Under the pieces are notes generated by a model. The model made no database searches and was not told where the DNA came from. It was given only the letters and a program-made list of their open reading frames with translations. The translations under genes and the position numbers were made by a program. From Azolla caroliniana (Eukaryota > Polypodiophyta): a stretch of 64,000 nt of DNA. Numbering within the stretch: position 1 is the first letter of the stretch; each line of letters starts with the position of its first letter. Location of the stretch: positions 12,648,001 to 12,712,000 of the forward strand of contig JBHGNT010000009.1 in assembly GCA_043228905.1 (NCBI GenBank), written 5' to 3'. Below are positions 29,880-42,150 of the stretch, piece after piece.

Positions 29880-30644
29880 TGTCATAGTGTGGTTCATACA
29901 CTACATGAAAAACGTATAAAGTACCCGATTCAATAAATATGAAGAAAAAGATAAAACTATTAAAATATATATTACATGCATAGGGTAGGAATCAAACCTT
30001 GTACCTCCATGTTAACAACTCCAAGCTTTACCATTGTACGAACATATTATCAGTGTTTAAGTTATAGATTCTAGTTATGCAAAAGTTCATCCCACGTAAA
30101 TATTCTCGATAAGCATGAAAGAAAAGTTATTCATGCATAATAACTCGAGCTAAAAGAAAAAGCATGATAAAGAAAGTTATTCATGTACATCTAGTGTGCA
30201 TGAACATTCGAGTTAAAAAGAAAAAGTATGATAGAAAAAGCTAAGACATCTAGTGTGCATGAACACTCGAGTTAGAGAAAAGGCATCATGTTTGCATCTA
30301 GTAAGATATACTTAGTCTTTCCCATCACTATAGAAGGTTGGGGGAAGCAAATTGTAAGGTTGTTGATTCTTGGGTTTTTTATTACAATCAAAATATTGAT
30401 TAATATAATACTTGTGGGATTCACAAGTTTTGAGCTCTTTTCTCAATCTGCTCTAATTTATTCTAAACTATATCAATTTATTACTATGATTTTAAATATC
30501 AAGTTAATCTAATACAATACACTCATGGGATTCACGAGGTTCTATATCTCTTTCTTACAACCTATTCACATTCCTATTTTGCCTCAAATTCTTCCTCCTA
30601 GTCCACCCGACTCACGCAACGATCCGACGCCAAACGGCGCGACA
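29880..30644 (+). repeat. LTR-like repeat 2, tandem neighbour of repeat 1
   Basis: 765 bp, TGTCATAGTGTGG...GCGCGACA, the same family as repeat 1 and only 31 bp from it. It keeps the terminal hairpin and a decayed tRNA-like module (about 29975-30045, B box mutated to GGTTTGATTCC). TATA-like CACTATAGAAGG near 30325. Confidence 0.6.
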
Positions 30645-31043
30645 ACGGGAACAAGTACTCCATTATGAACAGGAGTACAAAAGAAAGATTTACATGTCTT
30701 TATAAAACTCAAAGAATACCCCTTAGAGTTTAAGGCAAGTTCCACTGAATTGTGCCGCTACTCACTCGCGTGCTCTCGCGTCTCTCTCTCCTACTCTCTG
30801 TTACACTCAGTACAGAAGCTCCGTGTGTTGTTCTGCACACACATCATTATGTTTGCCCTAGGTGTATTTATACTCATACACAATATGGGCTATTTACAAA
30901 CAAAGCTTTTACTATTATTATTATTATTAATTTTAGTTAATCAACCGACTAATCGACTCCTATGTCGATTTTTCAATCAGCCCAACTAGTCAACTCCCAT
31001 GTCGGCTATCTAGTCAACCTGACTAGTCGCTCTTCTCCTTGAC
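30645..31043. other. No gene; microsatellite and short inverted repeat
   Basis: GTACTCC...GGAGTAC inverted repeat near 30656-30678, an ATT/TTA microsatellite near 30912-30928, and repeated GACTAGTC/TCGACT words from 30950. It may be regulatory or LTR sequence of copia M, not proven. Confidence 0.4.
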
Positions 31044-31974
31044 CTAGAGCATCCATGATGTATAGATCTCTTCGTCTAGCTCCCCATGCAAGAACGTTGT
31101 CTTGACATCCGACTGTTCGATCTCCATATCCATACTAGCAGTTATGCTCAGAACAGTTTGGATGGATGTCATTGTCACAATTGGAGTGAATATCTCGTCA
31201 AAGTCGACATCCTTTTTCTGTTGAAATCCCTTCACCACAATGCGAGCTTTATATTTAGGTGTGTTGTCGACTGAATCTCCAGTTTTCACCTTGTAGACCC
31301 ATTTGTTTATGACTGCCCTCTTCCCTTTTGGCAACTCAAACAGGTCATAGGTGTAATTTGCATGCAAGGAGTCCATCTCATCTTGCATTGCACTCTACCA
31401 TTTCTCTTTGTGCTCATTGGTTATGGCTTCATTATAGCATTCTAGCTCGCCTTCATCAGTCAAAAGGACATATTTATTGGTGTAACATGTGGGTGCTCTC
31501 CTTTCTCTGAGTGGGTATCTCCTGCCTCCCATTGTTAGCTTAGGTTCAGATGTTCCTGCCGACTCTTCATTCGGCTCGAGTTCATACGTGTCGATAGGTT
31601 GCTGAGGGTCAATCGACTCCAACTTGTATTCCTCAATCAACTTCAGTAGGTTAGCAGACTCTGACTCCGACTCATATGTATTTGTTAGTTTCTCCGAGTC
31701 AATTGCCTTGGATTCGGTTGTTCCAGTTGGTTGTCTTCTTATAGCGGACTGTGTCAGTTCGACTAGTCTTGAGTCGGCGGTAGTGGGAGTCGACTGGGAA
31801 GTCGATTCCAACTTCTGTTGCTTCCAATCCTCAATCGTCTTGTCCTCCAAGAAAACTATGTCTCAACTCCTCACTACCTTCTTGTCGAGAAGGTCCCACA
31901 GCTTGTAGCCGAATTCATCCTCTGAGTACCCTAGGAATATGCATGGTTTCGACTTGTTGTCGAGCTTCAACCTC
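31044..31974 (-). pseudogene. Copia fragment M: integrase end and RT start
   Basis: From right to left: KLDNKSKPCIFLGYSEDEFG and KLWDLLDKKVVRS (integrase end), an acidic linker, YPLRERRAPTCYTNKY, then RT fingers RAVINKWVYKVKTGD, KARIVVKGFQQKKDVDFDE and MDVKTTFLHGEL-like (here IEQSDVKTTFLHGELDEE). Ends before the YVDD. It abuts the end of the inverted duplication. A fourth copia lineage, distinct from C, F and J by sequence. Confidence 0.75.
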
Positions 31975-33117
31975 TAACACGTTCGCGTTCACAAGTGGAA
32001 GGATCACGCATTCCACTTGTAGAATCTTCTTGAAAATATCCAAATATACCCTCTCTACAAAAATTGGATGCACTAGTATCACATGTTCCACAACTTGATT
32101 AGAATTTGCAAATATAAAAATACATGATAGGTCTACAAGTGGAGATCATTAGAAATTCAAATAAGTTTGGATGTGTTGATAAGTTAATGTAGGCATAATA
32201 ACGTTCAACAATGGCTGAATATCTCACTAATGTGCGACATGGGAAACACTAAGTTAAAGACTTATATTAATTTGGTAAGTTTTACAAAAATATGAGGTGT
32301 ACTTGTAACCATACTAATAAAATGAGTTATAATTTATACTTTTACCTATACTCGCATGTATATAATTGTGGGCAATGTAGGATAGTGAACTTTAGGATAA
32401 TGTGATTGCAATAACTGACTTATTAAGGTAGTTAATATTTGTATTTAAAGTTGATCTAATCTATTCCTCAGTTTGTTCGTATGGGATCAAACCATATGTA
32501 TATAATTGTGGACAATGTAAGACAGTGAACTTTAGGATAATGTGGTGGAAATAACAAACCTATTAAGGCTTTCATACTTGTATTTAAAATTGATCTAATC
32601 TATTCCTTAGGTGATTCACACGGGATCAAACTCCGAACGATAACACTAGTGGAACTACAAGCGTATAAAAACATGCGGATAACGCTAGTGGAACCATTAT
32701 CAAGACACTACACAATCTAAGCAGCAATGGAAGAGAAACATAATAGTTTTAACAATAGAAGACAAAGATCCATAATATATGGACTGGTATATTTTAGACA
32801 CGGAATGACAATCTCAATAATTGATCGCAAATAACAACATGGACAATCATGGCAACAATTCTACGAGCATGTTATGTTAAGGTAAAGATTGACCAAAATC
32901 AGCCTTAATTTAAACTAATTCATGTTTCTCCATATTGGTAGTCAACAATGCACGCGGTGAAACCAATGTCATAAGTCTACAAACCAAGTATATAGAAATA
33001 AAATTGAAACATATAGAAGATTATAAAGAATGGAATACACCAAGTAAAACCCAAAATTTGTATTAGTAATGTGAATTCCAAACAATACATTTCGTGAACA
33101 AAAGAGTCTATTACATA
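31975..33117 (-). repeat. Noncoding right arm of inverted duplication
   Basis: Matches 15346-16278 plus 27611-27866 in reverse complement without copia C; the empty C target site is near 32190-32200. Lies downstream of the methyltransferase-like gene. Contains the same pair of tandem repeats. No gene. Confidence 0.8.
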
Positions 33118-35797
33118 GCAATCAAATCGTCAATGTCATTTTCTTCTTCATCCTGTATAGAAGTCTCTTCGGCTATACGTGCATTGTCTTCCCCTGTTAA
33201 CCAAGCCAACTAAATATCTTCTATAAGCTCATCACCAAGCTCTATTAGCTCCCCCGGTTCCCCGGCTAACGGAGGAATAAGGTCTCGGGAAGCAGGTTGA
33301 AACCTTTCGGTATCAACGAGGTTCTTTGCCCCGACCTCCTCGTCCTGGTCTGGGCACTCCCACAAAGCCTTAATCCTCATGCTTATAAATATAACTTGCT
33401 CCTCGTCCTTCTCCAATGCAACTGTGTTTCTGAAGAGCTTCAATGCACATGCAAACGTTGTCCCTACCAAGAAAGCAACAAGAAGAATTAGTTTTCAAAC
33501 AAAAAAGAATCAGTACTGGTTATCTCAAGATCGTTAACCAAGTTCGAGGAATACCTGTGCCAGAAAAGAGGTCTACTATATAATCTCCTTCTATAGAAAA
33601 AATCTTGATCAAGCACATCATAAGTCGCTGAGGTTTTTGGTATGGGTTGACAAGTCCCCGTTCTATCGTGGTGACATGTCGCAATTTCTGTATCACTGTT
33701 GGATATACTAGCAGATTTGAACCTCCAACTTCATTAGAATGCTCCTTGATTCTTTGTTTCTTTATTTCATCGAAGTAGCCAACCGTAATGTATTCAATGG
33801 AATTTATGAACCGAAAGGTTGGCCCTCTATTGACATTGGTTTTTATCCTATAACAAATATTGCATCAAGTTAAGAATAGATTGAACAATCTTAAGAAAGG
33901 CAATATAGTGAATGAGACTTATAAATAATCCTTACCATGCAAGGTTCTCGATGCCATGGCAACGAGATCTCAAAGCTTGAGCTACCGAGTACCCTTGGTC
34001 CATACTATGAAAGACAACTATCCTCCACAAGGATGCAGTCGTTAGCTCAGCAAAATCCTTGACCGTCTTCTCTAACTGTTTGAACCTAAACGGTTCATCG
34101 TCGTATGTTGATCCTACCATTCGAAATCCTTATGGAATATCAGCAACCATTAGCGTATATTCCTTCTTTGGAACTTTTTGGATCACGTCAACGACATCGC
34201 CACAAATCATGTTGTAGTAAAGATCTCTTGTAATATCCTTTTTGTGGCTAAATTTTTTGAAGGAGCCATCTTCCTCAATTTCGTATGCCTTGACTAAGCG
34301 ACGATCCTTTTCTTTTCTGGCTCTCTCGAGATGTGCAAGGAAGGATGTCAAGCAATCATGTATATCCTTAACTTTTCCTTGTTTCTTGCCACGACACGGT
34401 TTCTAATAGAAGCAATAAGACATCAAGTATTATTACACAACCTCTACATATGAGGAAAACTTAATGAAAAACACCAATACTAACCCAATCCTTGAATGCA
34501 ATAAAATACTCGGATAACGCCTTATATGAAGACATTAGAGGATAATCCTCGGTCACTTGTTCCCAAGTTATACATCCAAGTTGTTTTATCATAACTTCTT
34601 GGATCTTCATGTACACCTTATGACTGTGAAATTAGAAAACGAGATTAGAAATTTCAATTGCACCATATTGAATTCAATATCACTATTTGAAAGACTTACT
34701 TATTGAACTCAGTGACCATTTCTTCAAGGCTTAAATCCTTCGCCACAACCCTTGACAAAACAGACACAAGAAGTTGCTCGTCCTTAATACCTTGCATCGC
34801 TCTCCACAAATACAGCTTCATGTCGTCAGCCGTTTCTTCAATTGTCAAATCAATTTTCTTGGCCGCTTGTGATTTTAATTCTAGTTGAGGGTCTACCTTA
34901 CACTTCTTTTGTCGTTGACCCTTGACCTCCTTATTCTCCCACATTGAGAAGATTTGATCTTGTAGGTCCCATACTTCTCCATCTCTAAAGGCAAGTTGAA
35001 ACCAGGACTCATATTTCCGAAGACCATCGAATTTAACATTATCATCCACCACAATGCCGACTTCATGCAAGCATTGACGTCGTAGGCCTAGATGTAGCTT
35101 CACACTGAACTATTGTTTGATGTCCAAGTACTCGTGGTGGAATAACCTTATACGCTCAATCGATGACATTTTCTGCCTATAGTCATTATCATTATTGTGG
35201 TCCCATGCCAACAATTGTGAGGCCCACGTAAATTTTGCACTCGGCATACTTGAAGAAGAAAGTCATTGGATGTTCTCTCACAAGTTGCCGACGTGCCTCC
35301 GCCGAATGCGATCCACCTATTACAAAGTAATTGTATTGATCATGATTTCTTATGTCGAATTCTTCCGTGCTTTCACATTCTTCGAGATCCACCATAACAA
35401 TAAAAGGCACAACTATAGCATGTGGATTAATTTTCATTTTTTTCTTGAGATTTTGAACATGCATTCGGTGTGGCTCTCTAATCTCAAGTGGTCTTCATCC
35501 TATTTTTTCATCTACAGGGGGCCGATGGATATGTGTTATAGGCGAATTAAACACTTGCCCTTTTCTCACCAGTTTACGCTGCATTAACTCTCTTCGTATC
35601 TTATTCTGCTCGGATGACAACACACCCGATGCCAGCTCAGCACCTGGCGTCCCCCTGGCGTCCTCATCTTCGTTTGAGCTTGATGAGTCGGAGTCCGACA
35701 TTTTACTGGTCTTCTTTTTGGATGGTCTTGATTGCACTTTAGATGCCCTTTTCGGGGCCTTCACTAGGGAGCGAAAATATAAGTTAGGTGGTTGCAT
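33118..35797 (-). pseudogene. ParB-like plus N6/N4 DNA methyltransferase-like gene, decayed
   Basis: Spliced gene. From the right: a Lys/Ser-rich N-terminus; a ParB-like region with NPHAIVVPFIVMVD and YFVIGGSHSAEARRQLVREH (35300-35420); a helical middle; then ICGDVVDVIQKVPKKEY and motif IV read as MVADIP followed by a stop where Tyr of DPPY is expected (near 34133); then NPYQKPQRLMMCLIKIFSIE and motif I VDLFSGTG (near 33570), an intron, and LFRNTVALEKDEEQVIF. Motif IV precedes motif I, the beta-class order. Breaks: TGA near 35510, a frameshift near 35220, TAA in motif IV, TAG near 33210. Such a protein would be nuclear and methylate DNA at A-N6 or C-N4. The ParB assignment is by eye. Confidence 0.6.
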
Positions 35798-37176
35798 AGA
35801 TTAAGGTTGTATATTAAAGTATACATAAGTAGATCAAGACAAAAATTAGCAGGCGATTTGTGCTAAACTATAAATATCAATCATACTTTCAGTGAACATG
35901 ATAGTCCTTTATTCGGAATTTAAATCTAGTAAGGGCTATTCAACTTCGAAAATTATATATCTCAATAATTATACAAGGTTATGTATCATATTGAAGGGTA
36001 GGTGTGGCTTATATTAATTCCATATCCATATTGTATAGAATTTTAATACAACATAACTAAATTTGGTATCATAAAGGTAATTCGTGGGTTATTTTCTATT
36101 ATTTTAAGTTATTATAGGTCATAAAACCTTTTTAAGTAAGGTTGCTAGTTGTTACAAAATATAGCAAATGTCACTAAAAATAGCTGAATTGAACATAAAT
36201 TTGGTATCTTTTCACACATATACTAACTTGTTCCCCCGAAGACACAATATTCCTGTTTAAATTTTATGTTTTATACAATAACTCGATACGGCGTATCGAG
36301 TTCATGATTCACATTGTTGATGTTAAGGGGGAGATGACAATTTTGTGTTGCGTGCTCTGTGTGCTTTGTCTACTCTGTGTGCTCTTGTGCTTTGTTCTAC
36401 GCGTGTGCTTTGTGTGATTGAGATATGAGGAGGTCTTTCTATTTATAAGGATTGACCACAGTGGTTAAAGTAACCACAGTCACTTTAACCAGGGTTGGCA
36501 AGCTTAAGGTTAGTTAGTTAGACCAATGAAAGAGTTGCTTTATTTAGTACATAATCTTGAATGTACCAATCACTCTCTAATGGATTTGAATTAAATGATG
36601 CTTATGAATGCATCAATCATTAAATACTCAAACTAACATATTAATGATTATTTTATAGTCAAACTAACATACAATGACTTTGAAGGTCATGAAGGAAACA
36701 ATGATAGAGGTTCATGAATGAACCAATGATTAAATACTCAAAGCAACATTTTTATGACTCTCAAATACTTTGTATTAAAGATGTGGCCATGAATGAACAA
36801 ATGATTGAAAAGGCTTATATTTAAAATGGTGGGCATGAATGAACCAATGATTGAGAAGTTCTATATTAAATATGGGTGCCATTAATTAACCAATGATTTT
36901 AACTTTAAACCAACATATATATGGCTTGGTAATGATTGTATTTATATTATACTTCATGGCTAAAGTAAATTTAATTTAAATTATATATTATAGAATTAAT
37001 AAGGTATAAAATATAATTGATTTAACTCTTTATTTATTGTATTAATATAATATAGACATTATATTGAGGGAGTTTCTGTTTAGAGAGGAGTTTATGTTTA
37101 GAGAGGGGAGGAGCCTATCAGTTTTCTATATTAGCCCAAGGACATAACTTAAAGAGCTTTGTGTGGACCTTAAGCC
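35798..37176. other. A+T-rich intergenic region between two divergent pseudogenes
   Basis: No supported gene. Holds a hairpin (36462-36491, arms TGGTTAAAGT and ACTTTAACCA), a TATA-like CTATTTATAAGG near 36439, GTGTGCTTTGT repeats near 36350-36415 and degenerate copies of CATGAATGAACCAATGATTG near 36680-36900. It would contain the promoters of the ParB-methyltransferase-like gene and the DUF7869-type gene. Confidence 0.5.
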
Positions 37177-37809
37177 ATGAGTCAAGACTCACCGTTCTCG
37201 ATTGAAGAATATTGTTTGTCATCAGACTCTTCGTTTTTCTACCGAAGAGTATTTATTGTCTATCGACAGACTCACCATTTTCTATCGAAGAATATTGTAT
37301 AAGCTCATCTTCACCTACAACACATGTGAATAATGACACATGTGAAGAGTTCTCTATTGAAGAATACGATATTAATAAAGATACAGAGAATGAAGGTAGT
37401 GCCAATGAAACATCGAATATCATGGGCGATGGTCACAACAAAGAATTAGATTGTAACAAGGATACACCAACTTCTATGCAGGAAGAGAAATCTAGAAACC
37501 CTATGCATATTAGAAGAATCCCACGTAGAATTCGTCTGGCCAGATTTAACTTGGTGACATCAGATAAGCAAATTGGATTTGATGTCAACAAAATATGTTG
37601 TGCCCGTGGTTGTATGTCTATGATTGGAAAATCAAAGTTGCGAGAATTAAGGCGATACTATTTTTCGATGACTGGTGATGAGCAAGACACTTACCTCGGG
37701 TCACATATGCAACTAGTGTCTGACAAATGTACGGGGATCAAAGTATCATTCGAGTATTATATCTTCCATGTGCAACAGATATGTAGAGTTGCATTCAAAA
37801 TTGTGTTAT
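37177..37809 (+). pseudogene. DDE-like (DUF7869-type) gene, N-terminal part
   Basis: ATG at 37177 opens MSQDSPFSIEEYCLSS, then a frameshift within repeated Ser-Ile-Glu-Glu-Tyr units; the later frame carries DVNKICCARGCMSMIGKS, an Arg-rich FYFSMTGDEQ-like stretch and FHVQQICRVAFKIVL, a Cys-rich N-terminal module that I associate with DUF7869 proteins. The exon is interrupted at 37809 by transposon D (target duplication TTAT, 37806-37809) and resumes at 47462. Recognition is from memory, not a search. Confidence 0.55.
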
Positions 37810-37832
37810 GGGTGAAAGCATGCGAGTGGAAA
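37810..37832 (+). repeat. Transposon D left terminal inverted repeat
   Basis: 23 bases matching the right end with one G/A difference at position 5. The palindrome GCATGC is at its centre and TAGCTAATTAGCTA follows about 30 bases inside. Confidence 0.85.
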
Positions 37833-38175
37833 CAATTAGCTATGTCCTTGACATAGCTAATTAGCTATGCAAAAAGCTACCATTGATAAATAGTCATTTT
37901 AGTAAGAAGCCCTCATTAATAAATTAACTATGCAAAAAACTACCATTGAAAATACTAGAGTGTTTTAATTACATATGTAAATGAGTGCCATAAATGTGCA
38001 ACATAAACGTGCAACATAAATTGATATGTGCACCATAAATGTGTACCATAAATTATATATCGAATTCCTAGGTCCATTATGCATGATCCTTTGCCACATC
38101 ACGTAGGCCATCTCTAGTTGAGTATTGTGGGTTAGTTGCTACCACTGTTGCTAAACCCTATCGAGTCCACCTTCC

Positions 38176-38650
38176 GCCACTCTACACTCAGGGGCCGCTA
38201 CTGTGCGTTCCAAGCATCATCAAAGAGTTGTTCAATCTGATGGGGTTCTCTTCTTTGTGCCACTCTACACTCAGGGGCCGCTACTGTGCGTTCCAAGCAT
38301 CATCAAAGAGCTGTTCAAGCTGACGTTCTCTTCTCTGTGCCACTCTACACTTAGGGGCCGTTACTGTGCGTTCCAAGCATCATCAAAGAGCTGTTCAATC
38401 TGACAGGTTTCTCTTCTCTGTGCCACTCTACACTCAGGGGCCGCTACTGTGCGTTCCAAGCATCATCGGTAACTGTTCAATCTGACGGGGTTCTCTCCTC
38501 CATTGCCATCATTCTACACTCAGTTGCCGCTACTGTCCAGTCCTGGATTGCTTCCACATTTCGATTTGACGGAGTTCACTCATCCAACAGCAACATTCTA
38601 CACTCAGTTGTCGCCATTGGTCGATCCTGGATCGCCTCCTCAACTGTTCG
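38176..38650 (+). repeat. Tandem 85-bp repeat upstream of the transposase
   Basis: Units begin CACTCTACACTCAGGGGCCG and contain GCGTTCCAAGCATCATCAAAG and TTCAATCTGACGGGGTTCTC. Four close copies run from about 38176 to 38500, then more divergent ones with CCATTCTACACTCAGT to about 38650. It lies in the presumed 5' leader of the transposase gene. Confidence 0.8.
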
Positions 38651-38829
38651 ATCCAACGGAGTGAACTCCTCTATTGTTCGGTCTTGGATTGCAATAACTT
38701 TTCTGTCTATTGATTATCTTGTGTATTGTTGTGTTTAATCTTGTGTATTGTGGAATATTTTTGTGTATTGTTGTTGCCCATAGCCATCTTAAATACTTGT
38801 TTTTTTTTCTGGAAATTTAGGGTTTTAAT

Positions 38830-41800
38830 ATGTCCAGCCAAATGGAAGGGGAAGGAGGGTGTTTAGAATTACCCCTCAATGATCATAAGGATAGGGATGA
38901 TGCTATTAGGACACAAAAAGCCATACGAAACTATTGGACAGAAAAAAAAAGGAAACATCGTCAATTGTTGAAGGATACGAAAGCCACACTCAGTAAAGGT
39001 AAGGATAGTTTAGCTGAGAATGTAAGTAATGCGACTACCATCATAGAGAGAAAGGTTGTAGACTATTTCAATGTTCAAACCAAGCACATCAGCAATGAAG
39101 AAAAGAAGGTAGTACTTTATGGAATATGTAATGATCCATCGATAAAGGACTTAGTTGATTGTGATGGTCTTAATGCAAACATATCATCTATTTTAGTAAA
39201 TAATCTTCGTAATAGTTTCGTATCCATGAGCAGGTCAGAAGATGATCTTGTCTTAAAAAGGTCTAGTCTAATGATGTTACTTAATAGTGATGTTGACGAT
39301 ATAAACATCAGTGAGCTATCTAAGGTAATTGGTGTTAGTAGAAAAACAGTGTACAATACAATGAACCGTATAATTTCCTCGGGTGAAGGAACTAGTCTAC
39401 TAAAGCTAACTACAAGATGTAAGCCAATGACACCCATAACATTTGAAATCAAGGATGTAATCACAATGTTTTGGACTAATGAGAGTAGGGTTTCACCCAA
39501 TAAAAAGGATTTATGCAGGAAACGTGTTGGAAGAAATCAATACGAGGAGCATCCCATTCATCTTCTTGATGTACCTTAGGTATTTATATTTATCTCAACA
39601 TTTGTTTTGACTCTACACGGAAAGTTAATTAGCTCGGTTAGCAGAAAAGCTAATTAGCTTATCAGTTACATTTACCTCAGTTAGCTACTAGGATAGCTAC
39701 TACATAGGTAATTGGCTACTCTCAATAGCTACTACCATGATAGCTAATTAGCTATTCTCAATAGCTAATTTAGGTACTACCAGATAATTAGCAGTCCTGG
39801 TAGCTAGTTAGCTATTTCGTTATTACCAGCTAATTAGCTACTAGGAATGCTAATTAGCTACCATGATAGCTAATTACCTTACTAGGACAGCTAATTAGCC
39901 ACCATGATAGCTAATTAGCTACCATGATAGCTAATTAGTTACTAGGAAAGCTAATTAGCTACCATGATAGCTAATTAGCTACTGGGACAGCTAATTAGCC
40001 ACCATGATAGCTAATTAGCTACTAGACCAGCTAATTAGCTACCATGATAGCTAATTAGCCACCATGATAGCTAATTAGCTACTAGACCAGCTAATTAGCT
40101 ACCATGATAGCTAATTAGCTACTAGACCAACTAATTAGCTACTAGGACAGCTAATTAGCTACCATGATAGCTAATTAGCTACTAGAATAGCTAATAAGCT
40201 ACTAAAATAGCTAATAAGCTACTAGAATAGCTAATTAGCTACTAGAATAGCTAATTAGCTACTAGGATAGTTAGCTAGTTACGAGAATAACTAATTCCCC
40301 TTTATTACGCAGGTCGAATTATTTATTAGGTTCAAACGAATGCATCCAACTATCAAAGTTCAACTACGAACATTCGAGTCTCTTAAGCCACACTTTGTGA
40401 GACGCTTAAAGGATCGATACACATGTTGTTGCATTTACCATGTACAGATGGGTTTTCTGAAGGACTCTGTTAATCTACTACGTCACCATAGCGCATCCCT
40501 AACTAATACAGTTTGCACATGTGGGTGCCCAATCTGTCGATCAAGCTCGCAAGAGGAGTGTAAATCATCTGAGCACGTTATCTCTTCCATGAGTTATTTA
40601 TTAGATTCAATATTGTGTCCGAGAGAAACTGACGCTATCTTCCATATTCATAAATGTGTCATGGGTTTATGTCAAGATTGTGGCCCTACTAGATTTAGGT
40701 GGTGTCCAAATGAATTGAGTAGTGAAATATTGATCTCTGTGAAGTTCTTTGAGTTAGTGAACACCAATTTCGAAGGAAAGGTGTGTAAAAGAAAGGATCT
40801 AGTTCGGAAGATGCTTAAACCAAGGGATTTGGTGTCTCTGTTTGTAGTATCTCTAGGAAAGTTCATTAAACACAACTTCATTTATTCATGGCAGGCCCAT
40901 CAGTTTAAGACTTGCATATCTGATTTCCCAAATGATGTAGTAGTCTTCGTAGTAGATTTCGCAGAGAATTATACTTTCAAGCAGTAGAATGAAATTCAAT
41001 CTATGCATTGGTGTTCAGTTTAGGTAACCATTTTTGTGCACATAACATATTTTCGAGTTTCAGGTGATGTTAAAAAAGTAATTCATTTCTTTATTTCCGA
41101 TGATAAGAAGCATGATACCTTGTTCGTCCAACACTATTTTAAGTTACATTGGCAGTGGTTATTAGCTCAACATTTGGAGCTTACTCAACATTGGGTCTGG
41201 TTTGACGGAGCTGCGTCACAATTCAAGGCTTGACGTCCATTTTATTTTGTGGGGAGGTATCCTGCTATAACAGGTTTGGAGATGAGATGGAATTTTTTTG
41301 GGTCTGGCCATGGTAAAGGTGAACATGATGGTGCAGGGGCTGTTATAAAGCGGGCACTTACCCATGAACAACTAAAGACAGATGGTGTGCACATGAATTG
41401 TGCATCACATGTAGTTGAATTTTTAAGAACAAATATGACAACGAGTGCAACATGTGTTTATTCCTCGCAAGTCCGAGATATCAAACGTGAATTTTGGGAA
41501 GTGAAGATAGATGAAGTAAATAGGGAGAAGACCTGGGAGTGCCAAGGAATTCCCGAATTGCAATCTCTGCATGCTGTTCGCGGTTATTCCAGGTTGGATG
41601 GTCATTGTATTGCGGTTAGAGAATTGACTTGTTTTTGCTTCCATTGTGTGCAGGGAAATTGGAGATATTGTCTAAACAAAGCATACATTCAGAATTGGGA
41701 GTATCACACTCTGAATGATAAGTAGTTGATGGAGAAACAGGGCAGAATGCTGACTTCACATATGAGGGACTTGGAGATACTTTGAGTGATGTCCTGAACG

Positions 41801-42150
41801 TTGGGGATAACTTCGCTGTAAATGCTAAAGAAGGCAATTCAGAGGGTGTTGATTTCTATATATTGAAGTGCACGGTTAGTAAACAGTGTGCAAGGTAGAA
41901 TATTGTAGATGCATGGGGAAATTTTGTATCTGTCGGGACATTCTACATCGAAGGCATTTTTTATGCAAAACTAGATGACTACGAATATGTGTACAGGCTG
42001 TTAGAAGACAAACCAGCGGCGTACATGTACTCTCATTTGGTCAGGTGCATCAACGTCCCAATGTCAGAATACAATAGCTGCTCAGGTTTATACACTGTTG
42101 GTGCTAATGTGTATGAATGTATTTACAATAGTATGCCATGGAATTTGTAG
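38830..42150 (+). pseudogene. Transposon D transposase, DDE type, spliced and decayed
   Basis: Exon 1 (38830-39570) has an HTH-like ISELSKVIGVSRKTVYNTM. Donor GTACCT at 39571 and acceptor CAG at 40310-40312 keep the frame, giving HLLD joined to VELFIRFKRMHP. Exon 2 has CTCGCPICRSS and CQDCGPTRFRW Cys motifs, then VVFVVDFAENYTFKQ (first Asp), WVWFDGAASQFKA (second Asp) and GSGHGKGEHDGAGAVIKRA (Glu). The C-terminus (41725-42150, another frame) has a conserved GDNFAVNAKEGNSEGVDFY stretch. Stops at 40985 and 41021 read TAG, 41231 reads TGA, and 41723 reads TAG; the second and third sit where Gln and Arg are expected. It would cut and paste the element in the nucleus. Confidence 0.75.
39571..40312 (+). 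repeat. TAGCTAATTAGCTA array in transposase intron 1
   Basis: The intron is almost all a short array: TAGCTAATTAGCTA (a perfect 14-base palindrome) alternating with ACCATGA, ACTAGGAC, ACTAGACC or ACTAGAA linkers, with dozens of copies from about 39640 to 40270. Ends in a T-rich acceptor. Confidence 0.85.

Noticed and set aside
29059-30644. A full-length LTR element formed by repeats 1 and 2
   Set aside because: Only 31 bp separates them, with no PBS or polypurine tract that fits, and no matching target duplication.
33118-35797. Bacterial contamination as the source of the ParB-methylase region
   Set aside because: It has GT-AG introns (for example 33478-33570) and a duplicate copy interrupted by plant-type copia and gypsy elements.
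39640-40270. CRISPR-like array
   Set aside because: Units are short palindromes with tiny variable linkers, no spacers of 25-40 bases, and the site is in an intron of a eukaryotic gene.
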